From: Buddleja alternifolia | Taxonomy: Eukaryota; Streptophyta; Magnoliopsida; Lamiales; Scrophulariaceae | Direction of reading: 5' to 3' | Assembly (NCBI GenBank): GCA_019426215.1 | Contig: CM033400.1 | Span: forward strand, 11,330,568-11,394,567 | DNA: 64,000 bases | Part shown: piece by piece, positions 1 through 12,524 of the stretch | Position numbering within the stretch: the stretch's first letter is position 1 | How the letters are laid out: each line of letters begins with the position of its first letter | Position numbers and translations under genes: made by a program | The notes under the pieces: model-generated | What the model saw: the letters and a program-made list of their open reading frames with translations, nothing else | Told to the model about the DNA's origin: nothing | Databases searched by the model: none

Positions 1-1649
1 TAAGTTGTGTACAACATTTTGTCCATGTTTTCAGTGCGATCCCACTACTTCCTATGGGATAGGAAGATTGACACTAGAGAGATCGATCTTGATTACTAAA
101 ATAAGTTCGCAAGTAATATGAAGTCTTTAATGGACAAATAAAGACTTCGAATACTTGTACAATCTTAGCTCTGACATGGGAGTGCCTGTCTGGTATCATG
201 GGATGATACGAGATTAAGATTGTAGACACGTCAGTGGAACTGATATGTTCGAACATGGCTCGCATCGATTCTATCACATGGGTTTTCACTATGTGACTGT
301 CAATGACGGAACTGATTATGCGTAATAGGTATATGTGAACCTTTGACCTGAAGTATCAGGCTGAAGATGCACTTGTGAAGTCAAGTCTTTCACTAGAGTA
401 GTTAGACCCAATTCACCCTTTGGTAGGTCAACCTTGAAATGCGGACTTGATGAGCAAGTGGTAATCTTAGCAGATATCTAATATGAGATTTGTTCTCTCA
501 TAAGTGGAGTATGTACCCTATGTAATTATAGATAAATAGAGATCAAAGTCTTTGGCCAAAGCAAACGAGACGATTGTGCTTGGCACTAAATCGATCTCAA
601 TGATCTCGTATTTATTATGATTTATACATATGGTCAAGTCCAGTGAGTTTGACATAACCATGACTCTCACTTGACCGGGGAACGTGAACAAAGGATTTAT
701 ACATATACGGTATTTACGATTGGAAGGTTTCGGAATGATCCTATCATTGGTTTTCGTTTGGGTTACGAAGTGGGCCATGTGACTGGTTAGGTGTTACCCA
801 CTTCCTTTGGTTTCCTCTCATTGCCAAACGAAACGAACCTAAAGAGTCGCGCAAAAGGATTGACAAAGAAAAATGAAGAAAAAAGAATTTCTATTATTTC
901 TTTTGGGAGTTTTAATTTATTGGATAAATTAAATAATTAATTATTCATTAGATGAAATAATTAATTATAATGATAAGATTAATTATTCATTAATTCCTTG
1001 TGAAATATATTAATGAATTAATTTATATATTTAATTTGATTATTTATTTAATTAATTTATTTATTGAATATAATAAATTATTAATTGAAATAAGAAATTA
1101 ATTAAACAAAACAAATCCTGGGGCTAAATAAGGAGTCCGATTGGACGACTATGAGGCCTCAAAGTGGCGTCTTTGAGAGGCCACATATTAAGGCTCTTTT
1201 GTTTTGACTTGTTCAATAAGTCATGAGGTATATAAGGATTCTTTGACTTAGAACAAGAAATAAGAATACACAACTCTCATAACTCTCAAAAAGAAAGAAA
1301 AATATTCCTCATCTCCTCTATACCTAGCCGTCGACCATAGAGAAAGAAGAAAGGGGATTTTTTGTCTGTTGATCTGTGCGTGACGATTTAGAGATGATGT
1401 ATTTTCGCTGTTCGGATCAAGTTCAAGTTTGAAGAATCAAATCAAAGGATTGAAGATTTGGAAGCTTCAATATTTCGAGTTTGGAGAAGAAGAAGTTTTT
1501 CTCCATCATCATATTCATATTAACGAGTAAGTTTTATTCGTTATACGCTTTTAGATTCAATTATGAGAATTAGAGTACCAATTAGGTTTTCGTTTTAATT
1601 TTTGAAATTCCTTCCGCTGCGTTTATGCTTTTTTGAACGAAACCCAACA
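1..1649 (+). mobile_element. Right-hand part of an LTR (probably Ty1/copia), truncated by the window edge
   Basis: The stretch ends in ccttccgctgcg followed shortly by cccaaca, the usual 3' end of plant copia LTRs. It contains a TATA-like tatataagg near 1229-1237 and a very AT-rich U3-like block (900-1110). The left end lies outside the window. No primer-binding site follows position 1649, so this is either the 3' LTR of an element to the left or a solo LTR. There is no gene; the open frames here are short and match no recognised domain. Confidence 0.5.
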
Positions 1650-3649
1650 GTTATATAGAATGCTTAAAGGTGAGATTATACACTTAATCATGCCACCATT
1701 CCACGACTCGTGAGACAATGATGATAAGCCTCATGCTATTCCTTCTCACATTTAGTGATGAAAGGCACTGGACCTAATCTAGAGCTTTCGAGCCCCCGAT
1801 TTATGCATTTATGGACTTAAAATTTTAATATGGGGTTTTCACGTACAAGGCCTAACTATTTTCAGTTATTTATCTTTCTTAGGTGATCATGCAACACAAC
1901 ATATCATATACAAGATACTAACGATAACTAACAATGAGCATGCTTATATAAATAAAGCGGTAAATGTGATCCTAGTCAAGCCAATCCTAAAACACCCTGA
2001 GCCACCAAGGTGTTGACCAATCTAATTTAAGGACCTGGACCTTACAGTTCCTTGAGCTTGAATGACTCCATCATCATCTTCAAGATATCTTCATCTTCGT
2101 CTTCAAATTACAACAATACAACAGAAAAGGAGACCTCACCCTCTCATGTACATAAAATGAAAACATTTCACGCAGGCTTCAAATTAAAACTACTAGTCTA
2201 TGGCTCGACCCGGATCACCACATAGTCACATAATACATGCTTGCATTATGCTTTAATAAACATAAATTTACCAACTTTAATTAAGGATAATCTAATTAAA
2301 TTAGTGGACCAATTAATTATTTTCTAAAAACAAATTTCAGAAAATCCCATGGAAAATTATAATTTTTCATTAATCTGAAATTAAGTCAATTTTAAAAACT
2401 CTAATATTATTCTATTCTAAGAATCAATTAATATCATATTAATTTTCCAAGAACTAAATAATAAATACACGTTTTGAAAAACCAATAAAAAAAGTCCACT
2501 TTTCAATTTAATCCGAAAAATCCCAAGTTCCAAAAATTATTTATTTTATTCAATTTTCAAAGTCAATAAAATACGAATTTTATCTCATACTTGTAATTCG
2601 AATAAAACTCATAATCTTTGAAAATCCATGAAGGAATCCAATTCTTCATTTAATCACAAAGGCCCTAAATCTCAAAAATCTTAGTCTTATTTTAATATCG
2701 AAAGTCAATAAAATACCAATTTTATCTTGTCCTTTCAAAATTCAAATGAAAACCCATATTTTGAAAACCCATGAAGAAAATCCATTTCTTCAAAGGGGAT
2801 AATTTCATAAATTCAATTTTATTCTAATTTCGAAAGTCAATAAAATATAAATTTTATTTCGTCCTTTCAAAATTTAAATAAAAGAATCATATTTTTGTAA
2901 ATCCATGAAGAAGCCCTTTCTAAAAAACACTCAATTTTAATTTTAATTTCGAAAGTCAATAAAATACCAATTTTATTTCGTCCTTTCAAAATTTAAATTA
3001 AAACCCAAGCTTTTGAAAAGTCCACTTTTAGGTCCAAACCCAAAAATATATACAATTGCATTTTTAAACCCAAAGAATAAAATTACAAATAGCCCCACAG
3101 GGCCAAATTGTAATTTACCAAAATTTGGAAAGACCCTAAGGTTCCTACCCTAACTGCGCTGCCCTAGAAATTGTGTCGTCGTGCGCGGTGGTCCTGTCAC
3201 AAGCAGCCCCCACCACGACGGTGGCAAGACAGCAGGGTTGCTGCCCGCGACCCCCACGCACACAGCTCCACTGCTGTCAATGCGTGGGATTGCGATGGTG
3301 ACCTTGGCTTGCGCCGTACAGTGAGGCGATGGTCATTGGTGTACTCGCGGAGTCGTGTGAGTGCACCTGCAAGATCAAGCCCATTTACATTGTCTCTCAG
3401 TGTATAACGGTGCACGAATCCTCATGCAATTTCATAACATCAAAAATGCAGCAATCCAAGTTTTGTTAAAAACGCAATTCTTCAGATTTCAAAAATTCAT
3501 TTTTCAGATCCAAATCAATTTTCAGATTTAAATGATTTTAATCGGTCCAAAAATAAAATCAGAAAATTCAATCCATTTTACATACGAAAAAATAAAATTT
3601 AAAGCATATAAACATAAACACAGAAAAAGAATCTGAGCCATGTCTAAAC
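1650..3649. other. Gene-free DNA, probably leader or interior of a minus-oriented LTR element
   Basis: No coding region with recognisable domains is seen. On the minus strand this DNA lies just downstream of the primer-binding site at 3650-3666, so it could be the leader or interior of that retroelement. It is strongly AT-rich except for a GC-rich island at about 3150-3400, where short frames are open on both strands without recognisable motifs. No matching second LTR is seen at the left end. Confidence 0.35.
2555..3015. repeat. Degenerate tandem repeat, about 120-140 bp unit, four copies
   Basis: The core 'aaagtcaataaaat' recurs near 2559, 2701, 2833 and 2952. In each copy it is followed by an 'attttat...tcctttcaaaattt' type block and then a variant of 'ccatgaagaa'. 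The spacing drifts (about 142, 132 and 119 bp), so the array is old. Arrays like this are common in untranslated parts of plant LTR retroelements. Confidence 0.6.
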
Positions 3650-3666
3650 CTTGGCTTTGATACCAC
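3650..3666 (-). other. Primer-binding site, initiator-tRNA-Met type
   Basis: The minus strand reads GTGGTATCAAAGCC directly after the LTR end, one base away from the plant copia consensus TGGTATCAGAGC. It sits exactly at the inner border of the LTR at 3667-5818, which fixes that element's orientation as minus. Confidence 0.65.
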
Positions 3667-4161
3667 TGTTGGGATCGGTACAGCCCGGGGGATGCCGGCA
3701 CAGCTGAAGATACAAATTAAAGATAAAGCAACATCCCATAAATTAAGGCTAAGTAGACATGGTACTATCGGATTCAAAACTATCATAAGAGAAAGTTTAT
3801 CTCATGTTTACCTCTTTAAGAACTTAAAAACAACAATGTCTTTTTAAGCTACTCCCTGCTACACCTCTCCAGATTGGATTTGCCCTAGCGCCCCAAGTGT
3901 TGCGCCTCTAAGTTTCTCCACACCTTAACTCGTACCCTCGATTATCTCCACCAGTGCTAGCCATGAGAATATCGAATTTTAACTTATGAGAAAAAAGGAT
4001 AGGAATATATTTTGGTGTTCTTCGTATTCAACACATAAATTGGAAGAAATCGATGTGATAGAGGTGGAAGAGAAAAGATGGAGAGAATAATTTTCACAAC
4101 CAAAATTGTGTAGAATGAATTAGTTGACTTAAGAATTAAATATGAATACACACACACACAG

Positions 4162-4193
<32 letters not shown>

Positions 4194-4554
4194 GCTTATA
4201 TATAGAGTGAGAGTCCATAATAATGGAAACTCACACACACACATACACGCCTATTGTGGGCGTGTATATATATTCCATATATATTATACTTAGTTTCCTT
4301 CCATCTTATTTTTCTTCCTTAGTTAATTAAATCCACTAATTAACAAACAAGATCTTTCCATATATTTGAGATCCTTCCCAAATATAAAAGTTCTTTCCAT
4401 ATACTTAGTCAACCAATTAATTAGAATAGATCCTACAAAATATATCATATGATATATTAAATAAATAAATAAATATATATATAGTTATATATATCGACTT
4501 GGTGAACAAGATAAAATCATCCACCAAATCCAAACACATACACATGCTTATATA

Positions 4555-4586
<32 letters not shown>

Positions 4587-5818
4587 TCCTCTTTCACACA
4601 TTAATTAATTATATCACTAATTAATTAATTAATCTTTTCGAATTTAATATACCATTATTAAATTATAAGGCTATTATTTAAGTTAGACCACTTAATTAAT
4701 GTATTCCTTTTTTCTTGATTAATTAATTTTAGTTAATTAATCTCTCCATTAATTCACAAAGAATTAACTAGACAATAGGTACTACACTAAGTTCGTTTGT
4801 GACCCCTTAGACCCATTAACAAGCTAGCAATAAGTCCCCCCATAGGCTAGGTTAATTATTCATAATAATTAATTAGGCCTCGGATTAACTTCACCAACTA
4901 ACCCAAGGCACCTATAGATCGTGGTTCGATGTCTAGCAACGTCGCCACGACTTCCTAGATGTTAACGATGAAAAGAAAATTTATCGATATTTTGATCTTT
5001 GTGTGAGTCGAATCCCTCCATCTTTTTTCCGTCTAAGGCTTAGGGTTTGGCGGCGACGGTCGATACCCTAGTAGCCTCGGAAACTATGACTATGTTGGTT
5101 CCACTAATGATCCTATCTTCCAAGCAGGTATCACCAATCCCTTTTATAAGACTATGCTCTGGCCAGAGACTTTATCGATCATTCAGTTTCACTCAACAGC
5201 ATAGGAAATACCAGGTACTCATGACCCTGGATGGATCCCTTGACAACTGCCACATGTTCCGCTGTACTACCAGACCATACAGAACATACACGCCATATGA
5301 CTCTCTTGGAGCGAACGTGCATATCAAAGTATAGTGGGTAGTACCCTTTCCAATGACATCTCAGGTCTAAGGATTATCTCACACTACGAGACCCAAGGAC
5401 TCCAAGTTCGATAATACCAACGAGGAATCCTTAGTGGGGCCGTTCAATTCTATACTCACCAAAAGGTATGAATCTTCATGCATGTATTGGTAATACTAGC
5501 CATCGACAGTGGAACACGTCAACCTCTTGGGAGAGTTACACACACGAACAAGTCTTGGCGAGGCCAGTGATATCCCACATCTCACAGCCTCTATGACTTG
5601 TAACGTGTTTTAGGATTATGGTCTTTGAGAGCATTCCATAGGTATCCCGACCGCCTCCCCTAACCATATATATTCCATGGGATCTTTATCTATACTCCCC
5701 TGAGTAGTCGAAAATAAAGAAACATTCATTTAGTTTTGATATAATCTAAATGATAAGACTGTCCTAGTGTTTATGATCCAGTATTTAAGCCAATAGATGG
5801 CTTGTCGGACATACAACA
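3667..5818 (-). mobile_element. 5' LTR (about 2.15 kb) of a minus-oriented retrotransposon
   Basis: The plus strand begins TGTTGGGATC and ends CATACAACA, so the ends are TGTTG...CAACA inverted termini. The inner end abuts a tRNA-iMet-type primer site. The body includes CA/TA microsatellites (4150-4190, 4555-4585) and no coding domains. No partner LTR is visible in the window, so I cannot verify a target-site duplication or the outer border independently. Confidence 0.6.
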
Positions 5819-6244
5819 CTATCACCTAGATCTCTCGCAAATCCACCTTTCGGCAATAAACCTTTCAAAATCTACAAAAAAGATATTATACCCTCTAAGA
5901 ATTAAACAACTATCACTTTCCCCTAAAATCAACATTGAACTACTAGTGTCACAAGAATTTCAGCCGCACATTAGTCATTGTATATTATAAGATCATGAAA
6001 TGTCATTTATAATCTATCACACAAATCTACTATACTTTAATGTAATTGGTGCCGCCAACGTAATTCAAATACCTGTTCACATGAATTGCATACGAAAGAT
6101 TGGGGGAGTTCAATTGAAAAATAACTTCTGAATTGCATACTCTAGATACGAATTTTTTGGTACCCCCCATAAATTACGATTTATTCTATGCTACTCAAAG
6201 TAATTTAAGCGTGTCTCCAAACCTACTAAACGTAACCTGAAGTT
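5819..6244. other. No recognisable feature
   Basis: AT-rich DNA between the LTR and the LINE remnant. I see no gene, repeat or element end. The 62-codon open frame starting at 5802 has no recognisable motif and straddles the LTR border. Confidence 0.5.
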
Positions 6245-8183
6245 AGACACTTAAACCACTGTTATTGGAAAGACATATCTGCAAATTCCTTTGGATCGGA
6301 CATCATGCATCTGGCTATGCGGAAGTTGCATGGGATACGGTCTATCTGCCTGAAGACGAAGGCAGATTGGGATCTCAGCGCCTGATTCTAGAAACAAAGC
6401 TCGCATGTGTCGTCATTTGTGGGCGATCATAACAAGATATATGAATTCTATATGGGCGGAGCCAGGAATTTTATTGAGGGGGCAAGATTGTTGTGGTATA
6501 GCTATACGCTTTTTTTTTTGCTAGATAGACGAAGGATTCAAGGCAGGCCCCTTGTGGTACGGTACGCTATATTTAACTGGGAAAATATAATAAGGAACTA
6601 GGTTCAATTACAACTTTTGACACACTTTTACTCTTATATCTCTTTAGTTATAGTCAGGATTTTGGGTTGGGAGGGGCGAACTCAAAGAAAAGGGAGAAAG
6701 CGTGATATTTTTCGATTTTGAGGGGGGTGGAGGGCAAATTCAAATATCAAAAATTTTGTAAGGCAAAAAAACTAATTTTTCAAAATTGAAGGAGGGGGGA
6801 CGAGCGCACCCTCCAGCCCCCCTGGCTTCGTCCCTCTTTGAATGGATACATGAAAATCGACTAAGAGATAAATCACTATGGACTTTAAAGGCATCGGGTG
6901 CATCCTCCTAGAGTTGGTGGCAAATATTAAAATTGAGAATTACATTCCAGGATTTGATAACTTATCAACTAAGTGATGGACATGATACTTGGTTTTGGCG
7001 TGATCCATGGCATGAAGAAGGATCCCTGCTATTAATGTATCCGTGAGGTCCAATTACTACAGGGATTTCAGTTGGATCTAAACTTGAAGTGGTCATACGA
7101 GACGGTGATTGGAATTGGCCGAATTCTAGAAGGTTAGAGGCGATGGGGATCACGAATAATCTTTCAATATTACATTCGAATGGAATTGATGGGATTAAAT
7201 GGAATTTATCGACTAATGGTAACTCACAACTTCGTCAGCTAGGGAATGCCTTCGACTGCATGAGGAGAAAAAGGTATGGTGTCAACTCCTAAGAGGTCCA
7301 GGTAAGATTCCTCGTCACAATTTTATTTTGTGATTAGCAATCAAGACTTGCTACCCGAGATAAACACTGGTTAAATTCTAATAATAGTGCATGTATTCTA
7401 TGTGAAACAAATATCCAGGAATCTCATGATCATCTTTTTTTCAATTGTCCTTTTTCACAATCTTGTCTCTATATTCTTAAGCAACAGGTCCGATTTGAAT
7501 GGCCATATTCATCTTGGAATCTCGGTATTACACGATCAACTGCTAAATGGCGGGGCGATATTGGATTAATGTGGTGTATCGTATGCTACTTGCAACAATT
7601 GTTTACTTCATCTGGAGGAAAATAAATTCCCAATTGTTTACGGGAAAAGTTGAAGCCCCAGCTAGAGTGGCTCATAATGCTTTAAGTACTGTGAAAGATA
7701 GGCTTGTTTCCTTAGGGATTAAAGAGAATGTATCTACCATAGGGTTACATAGAATTTGGAGAATTGCTTGTTAGTATTGATTTCGTTGTCATTTCTAATT
7801 GGCATAGGCGTGTATAGCTCGTATTTTATGCTCTAGGTCTGATATATACCCTCGTGGAGAATAATGGCCTAAGTATCGATCTGAGTCCTAGCTAGCTCGA
7901 GTGAATGTCCAAGGGGGTGTTCGACACTTGATGTCTCCAAACCAACTGGTTAGAGAACATCGACTGACACTCGATACAAGAACCAGTTAGTCGGCTTACT
8001 GTTGGATGCATTGCACGGGCCATAGGTCTTATAACTTGGGATATATAGGAACAACGAACATATAAAGTGTTAGGATCGATATGTCTTTTGTTCTAATTGA
8101 TGTTGGCTAGTTGGTTGTGACAATGTAGTACCTTGGGCACTTGTTTTGTAACCCTTTTTATTTCATGAAATTTTCTTTTTAAA
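6245..8183 (+). mobile_element. Decayed L1-type LINE, C-terminal (post-RT and zinc-binding) part and 3' end
   Basis: With stops and frameshifts ignored, the plus strand gives the usual C-terminal order of plant L1 ORF2. There is a 'VAWDTVYLPEDEGRLG' block near 6320, then 'EWIHENRLRDKSLW' near 6840. A 'WFWRDPWH' stretch follows near 6995. A zf-RVT domain lies near 7310-7530 ('PRHNFIL', then CxxC as 'CILC' and 'SHDHLFFNCPFS'). The final block includes 'VYFIWRKINSQLF' near 7600. The element ends in a 3' tail of 'ttttgtaacc...tttcatgaaattttc' type running into (TA)n. RT motifs are absent, so it is 5'-truncated or its 5' part has been lost. It is non-functional and is split by a 0.4-kb TIR element. 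Confidence 0.8.
6452..6834. mobile_element. Short TIR element (hAT-like MITE) inside the LINE
   Basis: The left end reads gggcggagccagg and the right end cctggcttcgtccc, which are imperfect inverted repeats of a type very common in plant hAT-like elements. A G-rich run follows the left end and a C-rich run precedes the right end. The LINE frame stops at '...YMNSIW' just before it and resumes at 'EWIHENR' just after it, so the inserted length can be read from the interrupted protein. I could not make out a clean 8-bp target duplication. It encodes no protein. Confidence 0.65.
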
Positions 8184-8206
8184 ATATATATATATATATA
8201 TATATA

Positions 8207-8290
8207 GGATATGGATCAAATACATACCTTGTCATTAGGTAAGACCTAAGACCCAATCTAGGCCTTTGATTCAATTTGATCCAAAGGTGT
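8207..8290 (+). repeat. MULE left terminal inverted repeat
   Basis: It matches the reverse complement of 18035-18120 with scattered mismatches, and the left end of the small family member at 19900. Shared blocks are 'aatacatacc', 'aagacccaat' and 'gatcca'. Confidence 0.8.
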
Positions 8291-8640
8291 GAAAATATAT
8301 CATTATTTCGGATTATTTAAATATTTTTAATGCTGGGAGGGCAATTTTGTCAATAAAACCCAACAAACTCATGCAAATTTAATGCATGATCAAATCAAAT
8401 CCCCATTAATGCGTAAAAACAGAATTTACCATATATTTCAGCTTGATTAAAATCAATATTAATCACCAGAATCCATTCTTCATCAGTCCATCATCGAGAT
8501 CAGTTCATCATCAATCCTATCGAATTAATCAGCAAATATTATACAGTATTCATCATCAATCGAAGTAATCGGCAAGATCGCTTCATCATATTCGTCTTTT
8601 TCATCGCAATTGATTGGGTAAGATCAATTCATCATCAGCA

Positions 8641-9233
8641 ATCACAGTATTCACATGGAAACTCATCGCAATTGTCTGGGTAAGATCAGTCAATCATAAG
8701 CAATTAATCAACAATATCAGTTCATTCGTGAGCGTCGTGGATTATTGATTTCGTTTTTTATGGCAGAGATGGATAATATTATGGATTCAAATGTATATTT
8801 ATTGTATACATTTGAAGCAGTAAGTTGAATACATTATACATTATCTTATATGGAATTATACACTGTATTATACACTATTATACATTACATATAGTGATGT
8901 TATACAGTATATTATAAACACATCGTATATTATAAACACATCAGCAATCACAGTATTCACATGGAATCTCATCGCAATTGTCTGGGTAAGATCAGTCAAT
9001 CATAAGCAATTAATCAACAATATCAGTTCATTCATGAGCGTCGTGGATTATTGATTTCGTTTTTTATGGCAGAGATGGATAATATTACGGATTCAAATGT
9101 ATATTTATTGTATACATTTGAAGCAGTAAGTTGAATACATTATACATTACCTTATATGGCATTATACACTGTATTATACACTATTATACATTACATATAG
9201 TGATGTTATACAGTATATTATAAACACATCGTA
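8641..9233 (+). repeat. 306-bp direct tandem duplication at the 5' end of the transposase gene
   Basis: The segment beginning atcacagtattcacatgg at 8641 starts again at 8947 and is nearly identical as far as about 9233. Each unit contains a candidate first exon (ATG GCA GAG ATG GAT..., 20 codons) followed by a good donor, GCA|GTAAGT. The MULE's 5' gene end is therefore doubled. This candidate exon does not join in frame to the acceptor at 9289, so the true start of the transposase remains unresolved. Confidence 0.8.
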
Positions 9234-9289
9234 TGTTTGGGATAGGCTAAATAATCACAGTTTTTTGATGTTTGATTATTATTAAACAG

Positions 9290-12035
9290 GATCAGTAGTG
9301 TATAGCAATAATGATGTTGAGAATCAATGTGTCGGATCTTCTTCTTCGTCTAATTCTATATCATCTCCGGGCGGTTCAAAATATTGGGAACCAGTGTGTG
9401 CTACTGAGTTTAAACCTTGCATTGGTAAGGTATTTGAAAGCTTGAAGTTTGCATTTGAGTTTTACAAAATCTATGCTCGGTTATGTGGTTTTGATGTACG
9501 CAAGTGTTCCAAAAAAACTCATAAGGATGGTACGGTTATATCTAAACATTATGTATGTAGTCGTTCCGGTGTTTACACAAAATGCGATGATGTTGGTTGG
9601 AAGAAGAAGTGTATGATTGGTCGATGTGATTGTAACGCCAAGATTGTAGTGAGGTTAGTGCTTCCCAGGGATATGTTATAAAGAAATTTGTTGAGCGGCA
9701 CAATCACGAGTTGGCGACCGACGAGGGAAAACAGTTTCTGAAAGTTAATCGGAACATTGATCCATCCCAGATTATGTTTTACTTAAACGCATCAAAGGTG
9801 AATGTTGGCGCCGTCAAATCACATTCATTCCTGAAGGAGATTGCAGGTGGGTTTAATAATGTTGGGTCAACTTCTACAGACTTCAAAAACGCAAAAAGGG
9901 ATGTGAAGCAATACGTCGGTGAGAACGATGGGGAGATGATTGTTAGGAAATTTATGAATTTGAAAAAAGCGTGTGAAGGATTTTTTTTTGATTATGCCAC
10001 AGATGATGGCGGTTGTATGAGTAAGTTGTTTTGGGCTGATCCGATTGCAGTAAGGAATTTTGAACTATTTGGTGATGTTTGCTCGGTCGATGCAACATTT
10101 CGATCCAATAAGTAAGCACTCTTGTTTGAATGCATAATACATTTTTTTTTAATATGTAGTGACCATATGCTGTATAACACACTATCAGTTAATGTATATT
10201 ACTCATTCAATAAATGTATAATGAATCATTAGTTAATGTATATTTTATTACCCTGTTAATAAATGTATAATGATTCATTAATTGTGGGTGTAATTCCTTT
10301 TCAGGTATCAAATGAAATTTGTTCCTTTTTCTGGATTAGATAACCACAAGAGAATAGTCACATTTGGTGCTTCTCTAATCGCAAAAGAAGACATTGAGTC
10401 GTACACCTGGGTTTTTGAAGCTTTTACACGTGCAATGGGACGGGAACCAATCTATATTGTATCTGATCAATGTCCTGCTATGAAACAGGCTATTCCTAGT
10501 GTTTTTAAAAATGCTAGGCATCGTCTTTGCGCGTGGCATATCATGAAGAAGTTCCCAACTAAGGTTTGTGTCTTTACTGCTTTTTTGAATCCATATTATA
10601 TTAATGTGTTACAATAGCATTTGACATACTGTAGTATGATATGGTATTTAGTGTACAGTGCATTGTAATTAGATTTAATTTTATAATGTATAATGTGTTC
10701 GATATAGAGTGTATAATGATACCTTTATGTAGTGTATAGTACAATATATTATGCTGTATAATATGTTTTGCATTTGATTATTTTTTCTCCAGATTTCACC
10801 ACATACAGGTAAATATGCTGAAGTAGTGAGAAAGGTGAATAATTTTGTGTATAATGACGAAATCATGCCACGTGAGTTTGAAGATGGTTGGAATGCTCTT
10901 ATTTCAAAGTATGGGCTAAGCCATATTGAATGGCTTTCTGAAATTTACGACAACAGACATTCGTGGGTATCCGCATTTTATCGAGATGTTTCGATGGGTG
11001 GGTTACTGAGGACTACATCGATTTCAGAGTCGATTAATTCATTCTTTAATCAATTCTATGTAAAGGGTGACACAATCATTGAGTTCTATAGTAGATTTGA
11101 AAGTGCTATGGACAGGCAAAGGAATACGAATGCAAGATTAAATCACGAGTCTTTGGTCTCTAAACCATCATTAGAAACCCCTCTGCCGATAGAGGAGGAT
11201 GCTTCAGAGGTATATACACGCGCTGTTTTCTATGACGTACAAGCGGAGATCAAAAAGTCTGCGTATCAAGTGATACTTCAAAGTCTAAATGTTGTTGATG
11301 GTGTGAAATCATTTGTCGTATTTGACTCCGACAACGAATCAGAGTTATATGAGGTATATCAATTTTTTATAGTGTATGTTATTATTATATATGTTGTATA
11401 TTATTAAACAGTCAATGTATGTTACAGTTTGTTCATTGTATTTTATGTTATAGGTGAAACATTTTGCATCGAACGATCAGGTTGATTGTTCTTGCCGACT
11501 GTTTTTGAGGCGGGGTATTTTGTGCAGACACATTTTCTTTGCATTCAGCCAAAGCCGAATACTCAAATTGCCCGCCGAGTATGTTCTGAATAGATGGAGA
11601 AAAAATGCAGAAATTATGGCTTCTGATATAATTAATAACCAAGTCGGACATTATCGCGCGATGATGGAGAAGAACACAAATGATGTGAGTCAAATTTGGA
11701 TTGACTTTCAATCATGTTTAAATCTTGCAGGTTTTAACAAAGAAAAACTCGACTACATAAAAAATCAGTTGGTGGATATGAAGTCTCATTTGAGTGTCGG
11801 TGCGGACGATAACAATAAGAATAATAAGAATGCTGTTATCGAGACACTAGTGGGACCCCAAATTGAGAACGAGTTCGGGATCAGAAATCCTCAAATGAGC
11901 CGATCTAAAGGGTGCGGTAAAAGAATTAAGAGCAGTGCCGAGATATCAAAGCATGTTCTTAAGAGGAGAAAATGCACTGTATGCGGAAAAGTTGATGGGC
12001 ATAATGCAAGAACATGTCCATCAAAAGAAAAATAG
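9290..12035 (+). pseudogene. MuDR/FAR1-type MULE transposase, split gene with one frameshift
   Basis: I read exons 9290-10111, 10305-10563, 10793-11353 and 11454-12035. All junctions are GT-AG and phases match; for example codon AA|G joins '...ATFRSNK' to 'YQMKF'. Domain order is as follows. A FAR1-type zinc-binding domain with 'VFESLKFAFEFY' and the end 'FVERHNHEL' (about 9400-9720) comes first. The MULE catalytic domain follows, with 'SVDATFRSNKY' giving the first Asp and 'IVSDQCPAMK' the second. Next is a SWIM zinc finger ('CSCRLF...CRHIF') and a final CCHC knuckle ('CTVCGKVDGHNARTCP'). The frame changes by one base between about 9650 and 9665, so the FAR1 domain is broken unless this is a sequencing error. 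The acceptor at 9288-9289 implies an unassigned 5' exon. It would cut and join the element's ends in the nucleus. Confidence 0.8.
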
Positions 12036-12524
12036 AAGTGTTTTCTTTTTTTACAATTAGTACTGTATAATTAAGTAGCATTCAATGTATAACATATCAT
12101 TTTATAGTGTATAATGATATGTTAATCAATGTATAATGATTCAAAGGATCTCTGTGTATACTGAAACATTTATTGAAATTGAATGAAGTGTATGTTAAAA
12201 AATGTCATAATGTATGTTGTATATTTTTTAGTGTTTTTTTAATTATACTGTTTAATTATATACTTTAATTGAGTTTTTTTATTATGTACAATGAATATAT
12301 TGGGGCTGTTAGAATGTATACTTATGTGCTTTATATAACATTAACAATTAAACTCAATGGACAGAACAATATAAACAGGTTATGAGCAATGAACAAATTT
12401 TTTATATATTTAAACTGTTCAACTAAAACTAATAACGTGATGTACAAAAACTAATAAATTGTACAAAAACTAATAACATGTACATCTAACAAAAAATGTT
12501 GTGAACGTATCACGTTGTTTAAAT
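12036..12524. other. Convergent 3' spacer between the two MULE genes
   Basis: AT-rich DNA between the transposase stop and the protease stop. It holds many copies of TGTATA/TATACA-type words and no open frame of interest. Confidence 0.5.

Noticed and set aside
3171..3415. Open frames on both strands in a GC-rich island
   Set aside because: No recognisable domain; overlapping frames on both strands are expected in GC-rich DNA with few stop codons.
5047..5334. 95-codon frame on plus
   Set aside because: Lies inside an LTR on the opposite sense, has no motif and no partner exon.
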